DNA of 64,000 nucleotides, from NCBI GenBank assembly GCA_036877525.1, contig JAZGTH010000005.1, positions 6,776,001 to 6,840,000 on the forward strand, written 5' to 3'. The stretch comes from Chromobotia macracanthus. Taxonomy: Eukaryota; Chordata; Actinopteri; Cypriniformes; Botiidae. Shown here one piece after another: positions 60,801 to 64,000 of the stretch. The first letter of the stretch is position 1. Each line of letters begins with the position of its first letter. The notes beneath the pieces are model-generated. The model saw nothing but the letters and a program-made list of their open reading frames with translations. It was not told the DNA's origin and did no database searches. The translations under genes and the position numbers were made by a program.

Positions 60801-63800
60801 AAATTATGTTTTTAATACTTTTGTATTTAGTTCAAGTGTTATATAACATGCAGCTTATATGTAGCTTGTAATGATGCCAAGAAATATCCCTACATTTTGT
60901 GCTATGTGCACCATTTTGTGGTTTAATTTCCAGGGAAAAATGAACTATATTGTGAAATATATCTTTACGGTGGTATAAGATGTTGGCCGTGCCGCCCACC
61001 ACCGCAGTCTACTGATTGTATTTACAGAAGGAAGAGCAAAGCTATGAAGGTGTCTGATGTGCATTAGAATCAAGCCTTTTCATGAACTATTGGATTCCAT
61101 CCTTTCTGCGGTCTCTCAGCTCAGCGGGAGAGACTCAACTCACAGTGGTGTTTCTTTTAAATGTGCAGGGAACTAGACTTTACTATGAGAACAAGGCCAT
61201 TCACTCCCAGTGTTTAAATAATGTAGACTTTGGAGTCGGTCTTATTTATCAACACAAATTAGTCTGGGGCGCCCTCAACATCGAGCCACGTGTGCCAAGG
61301 ACACAATTGTGGCTGTATTTTCTTTCCGTCAGGCATCTGCTGCCATCGTGCCTTTGTGTATTTCTTTAGGGGCCAAAACGCAAGTGTACGAGGTTAGCTA
61401 TCGTTCACTCGTCTCAAGGCTCGCGTGTTTCTGCCAGTAACTATTTGTGTGGTAATCAGCGCCATAGTTTGTCGCGCTTGGCAGAGAACACAAGAAGGCA
61501 AATAATGGCTTAAACACTAGGCAACAATTCAGCAAATAATTAAAACAGGACATGAAGCCTTTTTAGCCGCCTTGTCTATTTTTGCACAGGGGCCATTTGC
61601 AATGCAGCACACTCATGGGTGGATTCATTAAACAGCTGAGGCACGTTTGCACACTGTGTTTTCATGCAAACACTAGCTAAAAAACCTGCAATGTAGTTTA
61701 ACCAACTGCTAAATGCACTTAAATAGTGCAACACCATGTTTAAATTAAGTGATTGGTTTCTGCACTAACATGCCTTCTTTCTGTGTAAGTTAAGCTCAGT
61801 GTTCACAAAACCCAGCACTATTTACCCGGCACAGTTAATGTTGTGACAGTAAACGGAATTTAATTTAAAAGAGATGATGGTGTATATTTTCTAGTGATCA
61901 TGGCAGCAGTAATTTAAAAAAAATTATGGTCAAATGATGTCTTTATATTATAAAGCCTTATTGTTGAAGTTTTTGGTGCTAAAACAATGCAGACAGGGTT
62001 TGCAAGTAAACAACAATGAACTTCTCCCTCTCTGTGTCAGTAATAAACAGCACAGGATGGATGGATGGATGGATGGATGGATGGATGGATGGATGGATGG
62101 ATGACGCGCAGGATGACGTAAATACATAAAAACATAATTTTCCAGCTCTGTGTCCCTCATGATTCACCTTCATTTCATTTCCCTTCATTCTATGAGCAGT
62201 GTGTTGTCATAGGTCCATAAGATCCGTCAACACACTACCTGATTTTCGCACTGGGTCTTTGCAAGGTCACAATGAATGCCAGCTCTCCCTCTCAGTGGGA
62301 AAAAGGATCTTTGTGTTAGATATATTGCTTGCATTTGCTTCCTTTGTTTAATAAAAGGAGCTTGTTGGAGCTTGTCAGATTTACTTTCAGACCAGGGAAA
62401 GACACCCCAAATCCCATCCCTGTGCACTGTGCACTCGAGTGCATGTGCTGCTTTGCCTGTGGCTTTGCATTTTTGAAATGCTTATAGTTCAAAACAAAAT
62501 CAGGCAAGGGCATGGGACGCTTGTCTGAATTTTATGATTTTGATCACAAAATGTCATCAATGTCAAGTTTAATGAATTTGAAATTTGCTCAAGAGGGGAA
62601 TTCTCATAATTCAAGAGCCTGATTGTCATTCACGTAATTGAATTAAATGTTTACTGTATGTGTTTTGATCTGAAAAGAGTATTCTTATGTTTCATTATCA
62701 CTCTCATTATTGGCTTCCTCTTTATATCTTTGCATTAAGAATGCATTGAAAACATACATTGAGTTGTTTTGTGAAGGTAGTGAAAACTTACCAGTTTTGG
62801 GCTGGTAAGAACGTTGAGGTTCAGTGAAAGTGAAAGTTTGGAAAATTGATTTTCTGCCTCTGTTTGTTGACACCATGAGCTGCCACTTATTTACCAACCA
62901 TAGACTCCAGAGGAACTTGCTATTTCTCTGTTTAAACATTCCTTAATGTTTAATTTGCGACATGACATTCACCCTAGAGACGGATGACCAAACAGACCTG
63001 TTACAAAAACAGATAAAAGTGCAATGAGTCGTTAATAAGATGCAGTGAAAAAACAACGATACAGGTGAGAAGTACATTCATTTATGCTAACTTGTTAAGT
63101 GTAATATTGCCTTTCTGTATTTTTTTCCACAATTACAGTTTAGTTGGTTAAAAAGTAAGCTCTAAATTAGACTAGAGTTAAGTTGTGACATTTCATCTAA
63201 GATATATCTAAGATGCTTCATCACATTTGACAATTATGTTCATACTGGAGCACTCGATTCAGATCAAGAGAGGGATTAGCATCACTCTGTTAAATAGAGA
63301 CAGATTACATGCCACTCCGGCTTTTCAAACCGACAGGATGAGATCATGCTAATAACCCGCATGGTGTTAGCCTAGCGCGCTCATTTAGCCGCGGCATGTT
63401 TGAGAAGCTCCAGACGCTGTCACCGTGTCAGCTCTCGTGCTCATGCTCAATTCATTACAATTCTCCAGGACTTTGTTGCCGTGACCAATTTGAGGGAGCC
63501 GAGGAGAGCACTTGTAAAGGTTAAAGCGGCCCTTGTGATTTATGGGCGGCTGACAGTTTTGCATGGCCTGATATCCAGAGCCAAGCAAGCAGCTCCCACA
63601 AACACAGTGTGATTAAGAGATTTACTGTCTCGCTTCAGGCAATCGGGCAGCATTTGCGCTGTGGGTTTTGTGTCATCTTTTGTCCTGTCTTTTGTTGTGC
63701 TTTCAGCTTCACCCCCAAACATCAGTGTCATGCGCTAATGTCCTTATAAACAGCCATTTATGTCTCTTATCATATATAACCGTACCTGGAATGCCTTCTA

Positions 63801-64000
63801 AATCACCTCTTGATTGATAAAGCGGTCCATTAAACTTAACTTAAAAAACTTTGGATCAGGTTTAATTTGTTGCTGTCGGACGACCAAGATGAACACAGAT
63901 TAAGGGGAAATAGATAACAGATTAGCTCTTCTTCCCCAGGGTGCACTCGTATATGCACTGACGTCTCCATGGCGGCATAATGACGATCGCATTGAGATCA
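57802..64000 (+). other. nrxn2 intron after first coding exon, no further exon seen
   Basis: No second LNS or EGF coding sequence was found up to the window end. The next exon (splice site 1 region) must lie beyond it. Contents are AT-rich DNA and the GGAT repeat at 62056-62103. The open frame that runs past the donor to a stop at 57888-57890 is intronic readthrough. Confidence 0.7.
62056..62103. repeat. (GGAT)n microsatellite
   Basis: Twelve tandem GGAT units. The minus-strand His-Pro-Ser-Ile repeat frames are translations of this run. Confidence 0.97.

Noticed and set aside
61948..62188. Minus-strand His-Pro-Ser-Ile repeat frames
   Set aside because: Translation of the GGAT microsatellite.

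Overview
This is a vertebrate nuclear window, almost certainly from a teleost fish and most likely a cyprinid (zebrafish/carp type). The evidence is short exons with GT-AG introns, AT-rich intergenic DNA, a Tc1-like DNA transposon, tRNA-derived SINE copies, several short terminal-inverted-repeat elements of kinds familiar from cyprinid genomes, and long dinucleotide microsatellites. The species cannot be fixed from the sequence alone.

Two protein-coding genes are supported, both on the + strand. (1) Positions about 568-7328 carry all but the extreme 5' end of rasgrp2 (CalDAG-GEFI). I could place fourteen coding exons whose phases join without error into about 568 codons: REM (part), the CDC25/RasGEF core, two EF-hands, a C1 domain and the C-terminal tail with its stop. 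The N-terminal two dozen or so residues lie upstream of the window. (2) The 5' end of an alpha-neurexin, best matched to nrxn2, has its start-codon exon at 57024-57801 (signal peptide, first LNS domain, first EGF-like domain). A CpG-rich block ending in a splice donor at 24067 is the best candidate for its promoter and non-coding first exon. Good-looking splice sites at 56548-56736, and weaker ones at 43449-43560, suggest further 5'UTR exons. In human, RASGRP2 and NRXN2 are tandem same-strand neighbours on 11q13, so this is conserved linkage.

Layout: 1-567 upstream rasgrp2 sequence, probably intron; 568-7328 rasgrp2 coding exons, with a probable 3'UTR to about 8300; 8300-23600 intergenic; 23600-24067 putative nrxn2 alpha promoter and exon 1; 24068-57023 probable nrxn2 5' introns; 57024-57801 first coding exon; 57802-64000 the following intron. 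The non-coding space contains a 1.17 kb Tc1-like transposon (54699-55870), SINE copies, several inverted-repeat elements (16205-16675, 17291-17476, 28942-29478, 35783-35971, 39616-40204, 40730-41226, 52223-52853), tandem duplications, a roughly 280 bp pyrimidine tract and a long TA microsatellite.

The two genes are not known to work as one system. RasGRP2 is a calcium-responsive exchange factor for Rap GTPases. Neurexin-2 alpha is a presynaptic adhesion receptor. I found no new multi-gene system. The least explained item is a coding-like, frameshifted, splice-flanked segment at 12919-13212. The most testable one is a (TG)n tract abutting a rasgrp2 splice acceptor.
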